A stretch of DNA of 64,000 nucleotides from the NCBI GenBank assembly GCA_002633025.1, contig NMRB01001027.1, positions 1 through 64,000 on the forward strand, written 5' to 3'. Made by a program: the position numbers and the translations under genes. The DNA comes from Notospermus geniculatus (lineage: Eukaryota; Nemertea; Pilidiophora; Heteronemertea; Lineidae). The notes under the pieces are model-generated. The model worked only from the letters and a program-made list of their open reading frames with translations. It was not told the origin of the DNA and ran no database searches. Shown piece by piece: positions 1-12,031 of the stretch. How positions within the stretch are numbered: the first letter of the stretch is position 1; every line of letters starts with the position of its first letter.

Positions 1-501
1 TCACTATTACATTTTAAGTTCGCTTTGCTTATCATCGAGAATAAACAGCCGGTAACACCCAAACAAAAACATTTAGCCATGAATGATTTATTATGTTTTG
101 ATATCAGAGACAGAACTTGTCTGTGATGATGAACTGGATGCAGTGCTGTCAGGCAATAAACATTTGCTGTGATTTTCTTCGATTTCTCCTATGCCTACCT
201 CGTCTCATACCTTCATGGTTATTCGTAGAAGTTTTGGCCACAAGCGACTCAGAATTACGATCAGAAAGACCATCGAAAATGCTTTATGAAGAATATCCAT
301 GAAGTGTTGCTAACTGTTCTTCAGATGTATGCAAATGCACGTTTTATGCAAAGAACAATGTATGGGCCGTGAGAACTGCTTGGTGGCTGTTCTTTCAGAT
401 GTACATGGAGATGTGTATTGTATGTACAGTGCACACAAGCCTTTACTCCGAATGAAACTGGCACAATTTCCAGGAGTCACAGGACCAGAAATGAGAGTCT
501 A
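1..501. other. no gene seen
   Basis: AT-rich, unremarkable DNA without a supportable exon. Short open frames here lack splice context and recognisable domains. If the SRPK gene extends to the left, this is probably intron. Confidence 0.5.
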
Positions 502-830
502 AAGCCCGCCGCACACGTGAGGCATCTGCCTCAAGCAAACGTCATTCGTAGCATTTGCCTGAGGCAAATGTCTCACGTGTGCGGTAGTACAGGCCAGTGC
601 GCATGCGACGTAGCAAAATGACGTGAAGCAAATGCTTCACGTCCCCCCGCACACGCTGAGACATTTGTCACTCGTAGCAAAAAATATCAAACAGGTTTGA
701 AACTTGCGTCACGGCGGCGGTGAGGCAGATGACGCACCAAAAGACTACCGCACACGTGAGACATTTGCCTCAGGCAAATGCTACGAATGACGTTTGCTTG
801 AGGCAGATGCCTCACGTGTGCGGCGGGCTT
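502..830. mobile_element. MITE-like element with perfect 86-bp inverted arms
   Basis: Arms 502-587 and 745-830 are exact reverse complements over 86 bp, beginning AAGCCCGCCGCACACGTGAG. Each arm is itself partly palindromic (CCGCACACGTGAGRCAT at one end, ATGTCTCACGTGTGCGG at the other). The 157-bp centre carries further broken copies of the same words (CGCACACGCTGAGACATTTG). Non-autonomous DNA transposon is the likeliest identity. I see no clear target-site duplication. Because the arms are identical, insertion or arm homogenisation must be recent. Confidence 0.75.
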
Positions 831-1450
<620 letters not shown>

Positions 1451-1644
1451 ATATGTGACCCCTGACAGCAAAATGAGTCGGAATGTGCAGAGAAGACCCA
1501 AGGTGAACCAACGGTTTGTTGATTTCAACATTGTCTGCCCACTGTGAAATTTGACTTTGTCCATTTCTGCAGCTGTTCTCTCATTTCATCTTGAGTCTTC
1601 TTTCCGGCGCATTCCGACTCAGTTTGCTGTCAGGGGTCACATAT
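1451..1644. mobile_element. MITE, ATGTGACCC family (copy 1)
   Basis: Terminal inverted repeats of about 38-45 bp: left ATATGTGACCCCTGACAGCA, right its near reverse complement ending at 1644. The interior word CAACATTGTCTGCCCACTGTG resembles the interiors of elements at 57068-57273, 58838-58952 and 60787-61127 (TTTCARTATTGTCTGYCTAT), which defines a diverged four-copy family in this window. Confidence 0.65.
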
Positions 1645-2328
1645 ATCTTTCGAAAGTGCATAACGGCCTGAACAAAACACAGTTACATCTGCTTCCAACA
1701 AAGAAGTTAATCAGTCTCCTGCTGAAACCCTCCTCAGCACCCCAGAGCACATCAACCTTCCACTTCTTCAGTATCGTTCGAAATCTTCGCTTGTATCTCC
1801 TAAATCCATCACATGCTTGTTGCCTTCTATAAGTAGCTCATTCGTAAGCATGGGAGACACCGATAACAGGTCGTTAGATGGTTTCCATGGTCTGCTGAGG
1901 TCATTACTGAGTCTACCAACAATGGAAGATGCTGGGGGTGAGACGAACTAATGGCTGGATTAGCTTCTATCTCAATCTCTTCCGCAGGGCAGGTTTGATC
2001 ACGGCGGAGACATTTCTGGTCATTGATTTTTTTGGATGATAAGGGCATCCGATCGTGTTGCATCTCCTGAATCCATCACACGCTTGTTGCGTTCTATCAA
2101 TCGCTCATGTGCAAGTATGGAAGACCCCACGTCTTCGAAAATCTCAGTAATCAGGGAAGGTGACAAGCAAAAGCATTTGCTTCGTCAGGCCTGGTTCCAC
2201 TGCAGCAGTTTTTTGCCACGTTTTGCGACGAGCGGTGTGATTTTCACAGGGTTTGGAGAGTTGTCGCCCACAAAAAATCTAAGTACACAGAAAATTTACA
2301 GACCATCTGCAAAAACGAGACTTCCAAT
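1645..2328. other. no gene seen
   Basis: Two similar segments, at 1797-1860 and 2068-2130 (TGAATCCATCACACGCTTGT-like), suggest a degenerate local duplication. No coding exon is supported. Confidence 0.4.
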
Positions 2329-2477
2329 TTAAAGCGGGCTATACGCGCCGAGTCAAAGATTCCACAGAACAGTTTCCGGAGCGGCCGCCACAATGCATTT
2401 ACCAGTTGTAGTTACGAATAAAACGGGTTTTTATTATTTTTGGTTCACTTTGGACAGAAGCGAACAATCCGCTTTAA
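2329..2477. mobile_element. TTAA-flanked MITE (copy 1 of 2)
   Basis: Begins TTAAAGCGG and ends CCGCTTTAA, so TTAA flanks an AGCGG..CCGCT inverted terminus. It is about 90 percent alike by eye to the element at 61731-61883, sharing CAGTTTCCGGAGCGGCCGCC and TTTTTGGTTCACTTTGGACA. TTAA targets are typical of piggyBac and Kolobok superfamilies. No transposase is present. Confidence 0.75.
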
Positions 2478-3052
2478 GAAGCAGACCGATACTGACATCC
2501 AGAACTTGTTCTGAGCAGGCACTGTATTTCTTAATATTACCAACAAGTATTTGAGAATCTCGCTGGAGCAGATGATGGTGAATAATTGATGAAGGTCATT
2601 GTTTCTTGTCGCTATCCACGAAGTACCCAGACAGCCATATTCCTTTCAAAGTAGTTTCTCTCTTGGGAGTTCGTCTTGAACCCGAGTTCGGCTGCCGTAA
2701 TATGAGACAGGAACAAAAATGCCGAACAACAGCCACAAAGAAGAGAAGAAATTCGATGCAAGTCTCAAAATCGGAGCCATATATTTGCTGGCCACTTTGT
2801 CAAACCAAGACAACAGCAAAAACACGACCACTCCATCAGAGGAATGAGCTGCAATCATGCATTATACATGATATGAAATCATATGAGATGCTTCCTCGCC
2901 GCAGTAAGATGTAAGTCTATACTAATGGGTCCCTTGTTTGATGACATGTGACATATGGCTACAGCACTGCAGACCTGGTAGAAGGTAGGTATCCGTTGTA
3001 GCGGCTGCAAATGGCATACCTTGCCTCATAGGCTATGTAAGGAAATGAAAAC
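2478..3052. other. no gene seen
   Basis: No exon or repeat family recognised. Open frames of about 70-100 codons on both strands here lack domains and splice signals. Confidence 0.4.
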
Positions 3053-3229
3053 CTGAAAACTTGGAGATAGTAAAAGTAAAATCGTCTCCGAATTTCGCAA
3101 ATTTTCGACCCCAACCGAAGACCTCGGTTGGGGCCAAAAATTTGCAAAATTCGGAGACGACTTTATTTTTAGTATCATTTTGTGTGTCGTTTTTTGTACT
3201 CTATGTTGGATATCTGAAAACTTGGAGAG
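3053..3229. mobile_element. hairpin MITE with 15-bp flanking direct repeat
   Basis: Near-perfect stem with a tiny loop: 3083-3118 (GTCTCCGAATTTCGCAAATT..) against 3124-3160. CTGAAAACTTGGAGA occurs at 3053-3067 and again at 3215-3229, immediately outside the element, like a target-site duplication. The ends (..CTCTATGTTGGATA and ATAGTAAA..) recur around the longer hairpin at 31727-32030, so both belong to one family. Confidence 0.65.
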
Positions 3230-3707
3230 AGAATTTTTGTCCCTAGACTGTCTGATTCTAGACATCAATTTCAAAGGACATGACCGAAGTCATTGTCATC
3301 TCGGAAGAGGATAGTCAAGGATCCCCCTCCACCCATTGGCACAGATAAACTGGTACCAAACGCTTTGATACTGAATCAAACAGTGTGAACGGGGGTTGCA
3401 CTGAAAGAAAGAAACGTGTCCAGTGTCGAACAATGTCTGGTCGTTAGGAAGGGTGAAGGTACAGACACGAGTTGCCATGGTGCCAGCCAGATCTGAGAAT
3501 TTACAGATGGAGAACTGGTATTCGGTGGATGAGTCAGGAACCAAAACTCTTGGTAATCAATGCGTAGGAGACCACATTAGCTGACACTAAACAAAGAAAC
3601 GGCTCCTAAACTGATCACGCAAGGAACCACACAGTGGTAGGCATGTGGCGTGCTAAGCGACAAACTACAGTTCATAGTTCATTCCCCCTCTTGTTTGTGT
3701 TTGATTT

Positions 3708-3943
3708 TCCATTAGGGCCGACGCTATATAGCATTATTGGCCCTAACAGGCCATCACAAGCTACTCATGTTCCTCACTTGGATGGGATCTTTTACTTGCC
3801 CTTGCAAAGACACAAGGTACAAGGCACCATGGCTTACTGTCCCATGCCGGGAATGAAATCCCATACGGCCTGGATTCGAAGCCGGGATCTGCCGTTTGCT
3901 AAGCAGACATAACCACTAGGCTATCAGGGCTCCTCAAACAGGG
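3708..3943 (-). mobile_element. tRNA-derived SINE, family A (copy 1)
   Basis: Read on the minus strand from about 3943, the head carries an RNA polymerase III A box (TAGCCTAGTGG) and a B box (GCTTCGAATCC, one mismatch from consensus) with tRNA-like spacing. The body, containing CAAGCTACTCATGTTCCTCA on the plus strand, is shared with 23872-24123. Imperfect CCCCTCTTGTT..GTTYGATT at about 3685-3707 and 3944-3967 looks like a long LINE-type target duplication. Confidence 0.75.
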
Positions 3944-3967
3944 CCCCTCTTGTTCTGGTGTTCGATT

Positions 3968-5570
3968 GGATGCCAGTGTTCTCTTGACACAAAATTACAG
4001 CTAAGACTCATCCCAGAATCCATCTCCATGTCGTTTGTCCACCATCCACTCCAGGGTTCGTAAATGTAATTACTTGCATAATATTATTAGCCATAATGGA
4101 AGAAAAATATGGTTAATTGTGCAGGACAAATTGATATAGATAATAACTGTGGTGAGGCTTGTCCAATTTTCTCCAAGTTCTCCAAATTGCCTCACTCTTC
4201 TCAGTGAACACCTGTGGCTACGGCGGCGTAAGGGGTAGAGCTTTGGAAAGCAGAGGTAAAATGATATCATTAGACAGTATCTCAATAATAGCATTTCGGG
4301 CAAAATGGATCCACCTCATATACAATCAGATTACACCAACGACCCCCCAAATGGTGTTTCCATCAACCTTCGAAATCATCAGGATCTTACTCCTCCTGAG
4401 GAACTAGAGTTGCGTGTCCCCAGTAGAGAGATTCCACTTATCTCGTAACAATGGCCAGCATCCAGTGCCAACGAAGCCTGACCAACGAGATGCCGTAAGT
4501 GATGTCATTACCAGCAGCCGACCATCCAGGTTGAGGTCCAGTCAATTAGGTATTCCGACATGATAGACAGATAAGAGGTCCGAAGGGTTCAATCAATATT
4601 AGGTTGACGCAAGGGAAGACATTAGTACCTGTATTGCATTTGAAGAGATATTACAAACCGCACTTCCATGCTGACTTCTGCCCCACTGGTAGAAGACATT
4701 ACGAAATCTCTGCCAATGAAACTCGTCTACTGGCCATCAAGAAGCTGCTTGAAGATGACGCTGAAGATTCCTCAAGGAGATATCGTGACCAACGACATGT
4801 CCACCAACATGAAGATCAACTCAATTAACGATAGCAATTCCCACAGAGTATCTCAGGCACGTACAAGAGAGGACTAATTCTGCTGAAGAACGCTTGCGGG
4901 TAGGCAAGGCAAAACGAGGTGAAGGTTGAGGAGCAAGAATGGTCACTGCCCACCAATTCGTGTACATGTATTAGCAACTCCTGAATCAGATTCTTGAAGA
5001 GGGGGTATGAACTACATGTACAAATCCCGCAGGAATTTAGCTAAATCGTACCCACAGATGGAGAACCAGATGCACCATCTCTGGGGTCAGTGAGCTAACA
5101 CAAAGCTCATCTGAAGAAGTGTGTCGGCATTAGGGGGGAATGAACGAAGTAACAGTGAAATGGACTGATTATGACAATATCACCAAGCAGGCAGCAAAGT
5201 GGTTCAGCATCTCGCTCTCAACTGCCTGGCAGGAATGGACACTACTGTGACCAGTGTCAGTTCATTCAAGTGTCACCAAAGAGAAAAGTCGAAATACAAC
5301 ACTGACTGCCCACAAGATCTGATATCTGCAACAGCCCAGAGGTCGAAGAAAGCTATAACCGGTCTCGACCCACTCAATTAGAAGGATTTGATTTCCTAGC
5401 CACTCGCACACGACAGACAACCCCGCAGATGGCCAGAGGGGGAGCAGGTTTATTGGTTTCTTCAAAGCTACTTGGGTCTCGTGACTCCACGATACTGAAA
5501 GCTTTGATAGAGAAGACGTGGGATTTGTAATGTACTTTATAAGAAGACAGTTGGAGGAGACGAATACATA
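3968..5570. other. no gene assigned
   Basis: The plus-strand stretch 4480-4880 has protein-like frames interrupted by stops (for example 4604-4828, 74 codons). It could be an old retroelement remnant, but I cannot match it to a domain. No host exon is supported. Confidence 0.3.
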
Positions 5571-5574
5571 GAAG

Positions 5575-6190
5575 TGCATAGGTCTATCTCATCCAAGCTC
5601 AACTGACAAAGGTGTCGTAGATGGTGAAGTGACTCCTCCCTGCTTCATGGAGGTAGCTATACTTCATACATGTAGTAGAAAGATGCAACAGAGCGACTCC
5701 TGCTGCAGAGGTAGGTCTACATGAATCTCATCCAAGCTCAGACCTAGTAGAAAGCTGTCAAAGATCTTGAAGCGACTTCTGAAACATGGAGGCAGCTCTA
5801 TCTCATCCAAGCTCAGACCTAGTAGAAGGCGTGACATATCGTGGAGCAACTCCTGCTTAACAGAGGTAGCTTTATCTCATCCAAGCTCAGAAACCAAGTA
5901 GCTGTCACGGATCTTGAAGTGACTCCTGCTTCAAACAGGTTGCTCTATCTCATCCAAGCTCAGACCAAGTAGCTGTCAAGGATCTTTAAGCGACTCCGGC
6001 TGAGGTAGCTCTATCTCATCCAAGCTCAGACCTAGTGGAATGGTGTCACAGATCGTGGAATGACTCCTGCTTCATAGAGGTAGCTCTATCTCATCCAAGC
6101 TCAGACCTAGTAGAAAGGTGTCATGTCACAGATCGTGGTGCAATTACTCCTGCTTCATAGAGGCACTCCATCTCATCCAGTCTCAGACTG
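5575..6190. repeat. minisatellite, unit about 70-85 bp, about 8 copies
   Basis: Repeated core ATCTCATCCAAGCTCAGACC followed by TAGTAGAAAGNTGTC, GATCTTGAAG and GACTCCTGCTTCATAGAGG. Units vary in length and sequence, so this is an old, diverged tandem array. It is not coding. Confidence 0.85.
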
Positions 6191-6568
6191 ATCACCGCAG
6201 GGACCCATCACTCATTGGAAGAAATTAGTAACCTAAGAGCACCTGAGTTCAGCCATTAGTGTGATTAATTTGTCTTGATTGCACTAGCAACACATATCGG
6301 CATAATGGTCAATTGATTGATTGGACGGCCTGATTTGTTCTGTTCAGTTCACATCAGAGAGGCATCTCTCGTGCGTAATCTATCCTTCCCTCCTTAAACA
6401 TCGAATTGATCTTTCACCCAACACGAACAGCAAAGTTCTTCCAATCACAACTCCTGATTCGTGAAGTACGCCGCAAGTCACATTTTGGGACTGAACTTGG
6501 ACATACTCTCTGGGGAGGAGTTTTCCTGCTAGAAATGCCTACAAAGGGAGGTTCCAGTCTACAGCCTA

Positions 6569-7058
6569 ACGTACATCGGCCTTGTGACTGGAAGCAACTA
6601 CCGGCAATGGCGTTTCCGGCAACGGTTGGCGACTACCTGGAACCAGCACCTACTGATCAGATACTCAAACAGACCGACGTACGCGGACCAGCAACGCCAC
6701 TGCCGACCGTTGCCGGTGGTTCCAGCCAGTTGCTCATGTTCTACTCGTTGCCAACGGTTGCTTCTAGGTGTCTTCATTTGCTTCCGATGTACGTGCGCTG
6801 GCAATGAATGGTTTGCTCCTCGTCCGTGGAGCACACCTGGTCACGTGATGGCTCCCGACTGGTCCGATTGGAAGACATCGACAATTTCCATGTAGCATTC
6901 AGTACCATTGCCTGTCGGATGTGCACGCTCCAGATTAAAGACAGGATTAATTGTGCCACTTGTTGCCGCAATGACCTGCCGTAACCGATGTGCGTGGAAC
7001 GGGTACATCGATAGCAACTGTTGCGTTCAGTTGCTTCCAGCCACTAGGCCGATGTACG
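6569..7058. mobile_element. long-TIR MITE with GTTGC/GGCAAC interior
   Basis: Ends CGTACATCGGCCTTGTGACT and, inverted, ..CCACTAGGCCGATGTACG at 7058. The interior is dense in degenerate CCGGCAAC, GTTGGCGAC and GGAAGCAAC words in both orientations. It relates in style and partly in wording to 42309-42597, where TTGAAGCAACTCG occupies the arms. Confidence 0.6.
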
Positions 7059-7750
7059 AAGGAGCTTTCAATAGTTTAATCTACATTTTGGCCAGATTCC
7101 CTTTTAACAGGTGAGATGAAAAGCCCATCAAACTGAAACCCATACAGAAATTAAAAGATGGTATCGATTTTATATCAGGGATGTAAATCACCTGATACAC
7201 TACACCATCCTCAATGAGTTTCCTCATCCTACTCCTTGAAGCAGAGATCTCATAATTATTGCTGAAGATGGTAACCATTAGGAACATTAGATGATTTCAC
7301 CATGATTTATCGCAGATTTCCCATACATTTTCATTCGCTTCATCACATGGATACATGCTTCTGTAAGGCTACTTGCAGCGGAACAGACCAAGCAAAGCGT
7401 GGCAAAAATCCACGCTTGGAGGCAACATAGTCAGAATAGGGAAATTATCTCAACATCCATGTAGATTTGACAAGAAAAGATCTTGATGGAAGTTTTGAAC
7501 AGGAAAGAAGGAAGAACTGGCAGATGATGGTCAGAAGGATATCATCAAAATATTCATAACAAGACTGAAGATAACTACATTTATGTACTTCCTTGACAAG
7601 AAGGAAGAGTGGCACTGGCACTTGTTGGAAAGGAATGTTGTCAGTGGGAACACTGCATGGGCAAATGATCCATCTCCCTGCTTCTTGCAGATTGTATGCC
7701 TCTTGACATGAGCTGAGACTGTAGCAGGATGATGGGGTGGCATAACCTAC

Positions 7751-7857
7751 CTTTACAATAGTCTTTGGGATCCTCTTGTTCGTCATCATCAGAACCAAGG
7801 ATCTCTTCCTCTTCCTCATCATAGTGTGTGCTTTCACTGTGTTTTGGGGGTTCAGAC
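7751..7857 (-). CDS. SRPK: SRPK coding exon 2 (EEEILGSDDDEQEDPKDYCKG)
   Basis: This is an internal exon of an SR-protein-specific serine/threonine kinase. SRPKs phosphorylate Arg-Ser repeats of splicing factors. It has acceptor CTTTGCAG at the high end and donor GTAGGT at the low end, 107 bp, entering in phase 2 and leaving in phase 1. It encodes 35 residues: a short lead, an acidic run DEEEEEILGSDDDEQEDP, then KDYCK. This block lies just ahead of the kinase domain in animal SRPK1 and SRPK2, where it continues as G-G-Y-H. It joins in frame to the exon at 12878-13440. No exon encoding the glycine loop or catalytic motifs occurs at 1-7750, so the kinase exons must lie outside. Identification is by the near-invariant acidic/DYCKG block. 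Confidence 0.9.
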
Positions 7858-8011
7858 CTGCAAAGAGAAGAAAGACAATTCCTTAGTGTCGGTATTGACT
7901 TGCACTTTGATGGCTGTGGCACAGGATAGTCCACAGATCAGTGGGAGCCAGGAGTAATGCTGATTTGGTCATAAACCTTGCCCTGGCACATATATTCAAG
8001 TTGAAAACTGT

Positions 8012-8322
8012 TAAGCTAGCAGCACACATCACCACTTTCGTTGCTCGTACAGGCAATTTTCGTGGTCGGCAATTTTTTGTGGCGGTTGCCGGTTTACAGC
8101 AGACATCACCACTCAGTGGTCCCATGTGCTGCTGACTGCCACGCATCACCACAACTCGCAACTATGAGCAATTTTTGTGGTGAGAATTCAAACCAGTTTG
8201 ATTTTCGACAACTTGTGGCAACTCCTGATCACCACAGTATTTTGGTGGGGAGTGGTTGTTGCCGACCACAGCCCACTTGCCTGTATGAGCAACGAAAGTG
8301 GTGACGTGTGTTGTAGGCTTTA
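8012..8322. mobile_element. long-TIR MITE with CACCAC/GTGGTG interior
   Basis: Inverted ends of about 45 bp sharing CACCACTTTCGTTGCTC on the left and its complement on the right (GAGCAACGAAAGTGGTG). Flanked by TA/TTA. The interior repeats GGCAA, GTGGTCGGCAA and ATCACCAC words many times. It lies in the first SRPK intron. Confidence 0.65.
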
Positions 8323-9000
8323 GATCTGCAATGGGAAAAAGCCAATGTGAATTCCAGCAACGAAACAGGTGCCTACAAAAGAATCTCATAACCAGAAAAA
8401 TTTCACCCCTACATATTCTGGCTTCCTTCCACCAAATCTCACGGGACTCTCCATATAAGCAGGTGGCTGGGACACGGGACATAATGAGACAAGTAAGTAA
8501 CGAGTGAAATCCACCTGACTCGATCCATAAGCCCCGCGATACGTTTGCCAATAACTAAAGGTGCGGCAGGAAGATACCAATGTACACATCAGAAAATCCA
8601 TTATTCACAAGAAATGATGTCTTCTAAAAGACACTCGCAGATACTTGTATGATGTTTGTGTTTATCTATCGGGATATGAGCCTGTTTTGCCACAGATGTT
8701 GAGAGGGAAGATTGCTGTTCAATAACGCGAGCTTCTAGACAAATAATTTTTTTCTGGAAGAGGCTGTAAATGGAAAGGAAGGCAATCTATTCATTCTGAT
8801 TTCCGAAGTGTCAACATTTATAGTTGCTTGTAGGAGGTCATGGTTGTTCTTGATTATGCAGCTGTTGAGAGCTGGCTGCATTACTGTGCACTAAAGAGTA
8901 TGAAGGCTTCTAAGATGCTCCGAATTGAAGGCAAAGCAATTGCTCCTCTCTGATTTTCAAACTGACACCATTAGTACCTTCTTCAAAGACATATCTCCTG
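8323..9000. other. no gene seen
   Basis: Intronic to the SRPK gene by position. No exon or recognised repeat. Confidence 0.45.
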
Positions 9001-9004
9001 TTGG

Positions 9005-9250
9005 AATCAGTGTTGCTATGAGAAATCTAAGTCCAGATGGTGTTTTTCAGTGTCTTTTCAGTGCTAATTCAGTTATAGCTGATTCAGCACTGATTTCTGG
9101 TGTTAAATCAGTTATACTCGGAACTAACACTGATCAAGACAGTGGCGATTTCAGTGTGGAATCAGTGGTGTCCTGGTATGTGGTGTTGTTTTAGTGCTAA
9201 ATTGCTGGTGATTCAGTTCACCACTGAATATCAGTGGCCACTGATCTACG
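9005..9250. mobile_element. element built from CACTGATT/AATCAGTG words
   Basis: Degenerate copies of TTCAGTGCTAA, GATTCAGCACTGATT and GGAATCAGTGG recur in both orientations throughout, so the segment folds back on itself at many registers. The boundaries are not sharp. It resembles the other word-repeat elements here and is probably a decayed MITE. Confidence 0.45.
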
Positions 9251-9442
9251 GTAAGTGGAGGTCATGGTTATGAGGTTGAAGGTAGCCAGGCCAGAAAACA
9301 AGCTGTGGGAACTGAACCACTTCGCTGCTGATATTAACGTCATTATGATGTCAGGTATGCATTTTTAAGTATGTGACGTCAGTACATTAGGTTTGCAAGC
9401 CATGGTTGCAACATGATGGCATAGACAGAAATTCTGTTCTTT

Positions 9443-9540
9443 TGTAGTGAAGTGGTTAAACCTTTATCTAATCCTCATCGGAGTTCGACCCCAATTGCTT
9501 GTATTCAACCCTCACCCAGGACTGTGGGACAATCACCAGC
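9443..9540 (+). mobile_element. tRNA-like SINE head
   Basis: TAGTGAAGTGGTTA resembles a pol III A box. GAGTTCGACCCC about 40 bases later resembles a B box. A body follows, but no second copy was found in the window, so this is a single degraded SINE or tRNA pseudogene. Confidence 0.45.
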
Positions 9541-10279
9541 CAGACCAGCCAATGGAACATCATCAATGGGAAGCATCATCAATAATCATACGACGAAAGG
9601 GCAAGGTTCAAGGAATGACAACAAGTGTCGGACAGAAGACTATTCTCGAAGATGGATGGCATCATCGCATCGAAATGACCCAAGTTATTACTCTCTTGGG
9701 AACTGTTGATGAAAAACAATACAACTATTCCGCCACAAGTTCGTATTATTGTAGCTTTGTGGGAGTTAATGTCACATCGTGGGCAGAGTTGGTGTCTAAA
9801 TTGGTTGCTGCCATGCTATTGTCCAATTTCTAAAATTGCAAGGCAGAAATTGATACCTACTTTCTTGAAGCGACATTCTTTTCAAAGAAACAATGGTATC
9901 GTATGTGCCATTCCTCAATGAGTCGAAAAACGTTTCACTGAAGTTTCTCAATTTGGATTTACTGTCTGGAGTTAAAAAGACATCAGTGAAGTCAATTTCC
10001 TGTTACTCCCACGTGATGTTGCTAAAGATGATCATGTCTTTCAGTTTGTGTAAAAGGTTCCGGTTTTTGAGCCTCACCACCATGGGATTTATATCAACTC
10101 AGCGACCCACGCCAACAAAAGGTTTCAATGAACAGGATGTCATTTCCTCACGATGGAAGTTCCGAGATATTTTTTTCGCATTTCACACTGGCATGGTTGA
10201 AATGAAACTGGCACGGGGTCGGTCAGAAGATTCTTTCATGTGTGGATTGTATCACCACCTCCCTCGGCCCTCCCCATGA

Positions 10280-11920
10280 AGATGTGTTCAAATGTCCTAG
10301 CTGTGGGAAATATCACATTCTCAGTAAAATAGGTAGTCCAATTATAGCATTTGTAAGGGTAAGAGACAGTATATCACTGTTAACCAAAACTTCTTGACCA
10401 TTACGAAAAGTTCAAGTAGATCATTAACAAGGCTAATGGCTAACAATGCCCAATTAGCCTGCTAGGAAGTGAAAGACTAGAGAGAGAATGGACATGGGGA
10501 TGGGTCTGGGAGATCAAAATGCAGGTCCAGAGTATTCAACTCGACAAGCATCTGAGACGAGAGTCCGAGCCACAACCAACTGTGAATGTGGAGGTGGCAA
10601 GCAAACACCTGAACCCATCCCACGTAACAGAGTACCAGTCCCCAGTTGACAGGTATATCTGGCAGGAACAACCATCTCTTCCAGGCGAAGGTACAAAACT
10701 GTGTGGGGAATGGCAGTGGATCTCCAGTGGACAACTAATTTTGGCGAAAGAAATGATTTACATTTCTGATTGTCAATACCAAACACAGAAGAAGAAGGTA
10801 GGACTACTCGAACTTGTGATAAGTCAGTAGCCTCTTACAATGCATGGAACTAGGTGCACCTGAAGCTTTTGATAATACCTGTTCTAACGACAAGATAGGA
10901 AAGGAATTTCAGTCGACTTGGAAAGTGTAAAGTTTGTAGGTTCTTATCAATAAGGCAAGCATGGCAAGCCCTGTTTACAACAGGAGGCGATCCAGCTTAG
11001 CCTGAGTTGATGTTGAAAAGCGCAGAACTTGGAAGTTTATACTGTGTGCAAACAACGTACCCATTTGAAAGGAGTCAGTTCTAGTACCCAATTGTTCACC
11101 AATCTCTGGGGCCTAGTTGCCATCCTATTCAAGGCCGCCCAAGACTGATTACCCTGTACAGAGTCTGGCGGAATGGGAACCAAAACACCATCTCAACTCT
11201 TGTTGTTATTTTTGAGATGATGGTTACCAGAAGCGGGCGAATAAAGCTACTCATGTTGAAATCCTAGACGGAAGCCACAAAAGATATCCTATACCTTGTG
11301 GCCAAAGCAAGCAGAGCTATACCTACATGTGAAGAAACCACATCATAAGAACCATACCACATTCCGTTCAGTGGCATCGTTTTTGAATTGCAAAGATGCA
11401 ACCTAATCTCTTCGGCATATGTTTCTCTCGATTGCAACTGTAAAAACATTCATTAAAACCAACCTTCAAATGGTGCTGACAGTTCCCTTCAATGAAAAGA
11501 AAGGAGTTCTCAAGAGTAATTCATCTTGGTTGGCAAGGGCTGGCAAAAACGACATGTTGTTCTTGTAGTTCAAGGTAGGTAATGCATTTCAAGATAAGAG
11601 GAAAAGCTTCCATGCCAAGGTTGCAATCATCCATTGAGCCAAGGCCAGAGTCTTCCCGAGTGCATTGCTCATTGTGGTGCAAAAGTAACTCTTGCTGCTT
11701 GATCCAACCTGCAGGGAAATGTTTCGAAAGAAACCCTATTAGAGGTGACCCTGAAGATGAGAACACCTGTGGCTTTCATCTCCACTGAGAACAATAGAAC
11801 AGACATCCCAGGGTAGACAACAACAATAGACTACCATCATCCGAGCATCCAAAAAGACTACCATAGAATAGAGGGTGGATGGAAAGGAAACCATCTGCCT
11901 CCCGACATTTGGCTGATATT
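10280..11920. other. no gene seen
   Basis: Intron of the SRPK gene by position. Frames of 60-100 codons exist on both strands without splice context or family resemblance. No repeat copies recognised. Confidence 0.4.
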
Positions 11921-11924
11921 TATA

Positions 11925-12031
11925 AAAGCTAGCAAATGCTTTTACTTTAAATTCTGCAGTACATGTACATTGGACACTGCTGTGCGAATCTTAAGTACCA
12001 GTAAAAGCATTTGCTGACTTTTATGAATACC
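11925..12031. mobile_element. MITE, AGCAAATGCTTTTAC family (copy 1)
   Basis: Hairpin element: ATTTATAAAAGCTAGCAAAT..CTTTTAC on the left and GTAAAAGCATTTGCTGACTT on the right. The same structure and size occur at 41136-41234 and 53158-53264. Confidence 0.75.

Noticed and set aside
5575-6190. Possible CRISPR-like array
   Set aside because: Unit and spacer are not separable, units are diverged along their whole length, and the genome is clearly eukaryotic. It is a minisatellite.
6406-6895. 103-133 codon frames
   Set aside because: Derived from the GTTGC-rich MITE at 6569-7058.
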